NCBI GenBank assembly: GCA_025462985.1
Contig: JAOAPP010000456.1
Span: 1 to 6,393, forward strand
DNA: 6,393 bases
DNA from: Bryobacterales bacterium
GTDB lineage: Bacteria; Acidobacteriota; Terriglobia; Bryobacterales; Bryobacteraceae
Direction of reading: 5' to 3'
Shown here: one piece after another, positions 6,242-6,393 of the stretch
Numbering within the stretch: the first letter of the stretch is position 1
Layout: the number at the start of each line of letters is the position of its first letter
Program-made: the position numbers and the translations under genes
Notes under the pieces: model-generated
Told to the model about the DNA's origin: nothing
The model's database searches: none
Seen by the model: only the letters and a program-made list of their open reading frames with translations

Positions 6242-6393
6242 TTACATGCTTCTGACCGGCATCGCAACGATGTCATCCACCTGCATTGCTTCTTTGACGA
6301 CGAAAGGCTCGGCATATTTGACGACGATCAGATTACCGTAGAAACGCGCCACCGCAGCCAAACGCTCTTCCACTTCGCGGTGAGACGGGAAAA
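6242..6393 (-). CDS. 3' end of an unrecognised gene (runs off the right edge)
   Basis: An open frame enters from the right edge on the minus strand and ends at TAA (6244-6242), giving 49 visible residues starting FPSHREVEERLAAVARFYG and ending IVAMPVRSM. Codon use looks coding (G/C-rich third positions) and the strand and spacing fit the antiporter gene 62 bp downstream. The segment begins with a likely charged helix (HREVEERLAAVARFYG), followed by strand-like stretches LIVVKYA and FVVKEAMQVDDIVAMPV. I do not recognise the family and give no function. The 62 bp between its stop and the antiporter start hold no clear terminator. Confidence 0.6.
   Translation of the reverse strand, partial: FPSHREVEERLAAVARFYGNLIVVKYAEPFVVKEAMQVDDIVAMPVRSM

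Noticed and set aside
1..6393. CRISPR array, insertion sequence, toxin-antitoxin or defence genes
   Set aside because: There are no regularly spaced repeats, terminal inverted repeats, transposase motifs or small gene pairs; all long frames with coding character are explained by metabolic, transport or ribosomal genes.

Overview
The window looks like an ordinary bacterial chromosomal segment of moderately high G+C. Every gene I can support lies on the minus strand, so transcription runs from right to left. The gene content and protein flavour would fit an Acidobacteriota-like soil bacterium. That placement is an inference from general resemblance and no marker here proves it. The organism very probably uses selenocysteine, because a complete selenocysteine tRNA gene is present.

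In transcription order: the right edge (6242-6393) holds the last 49 codons of a gene I do not recognise. It is followed by a CPA1-like cation/proton antiporter (4902-6179). Next comes a tight three-gene sugar-oxidation cluster: an LgoD/YjjN-like zinc dehydrogenase (3823-4842), an L-galactose-dehydrogenase-like aldo/keto reductase (2887-3819) and a COG3618 lactonase (2061-2894). The first two are separated by 3 bp and the last two overlap by 8 bp. A 135-bp leader follows, then the classical rplU-rpmA-obg block (bL21, bL27, Obg GTPase). The block ends with selC, the UCA-anticodon tRNA-Sec, whose 5' end lies only 2 nt after the obg stop codon. The last ~98 bp have no gene but contain an imperfect 22-bp palindrome.

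The three sugar genes can be read as one short route: oxidation of L-galactose (or L-fucose) at C1 to the lactone, hydrolysis to the aldonate, then oxidation of L-galactonate to D-tagaturonate. This explains why no sugar-acid dehydratase sits beside them. The assignment rests on family resemblance and neighbourhood; the substrates are not proven. The ribosomal block is housekeeping: two large-subunit proteins and a ribosome-assembly GTPase.

I found no CRISPR array, insertion sequence, phage gene or defence system. The observations most worth following up are the obg-selC junction and the sugar-oxidation trio. Smaller regulatory candidates are the alternative hairpins in the rplU leader and the palindrome beside a possible promoter for the sugar genes.
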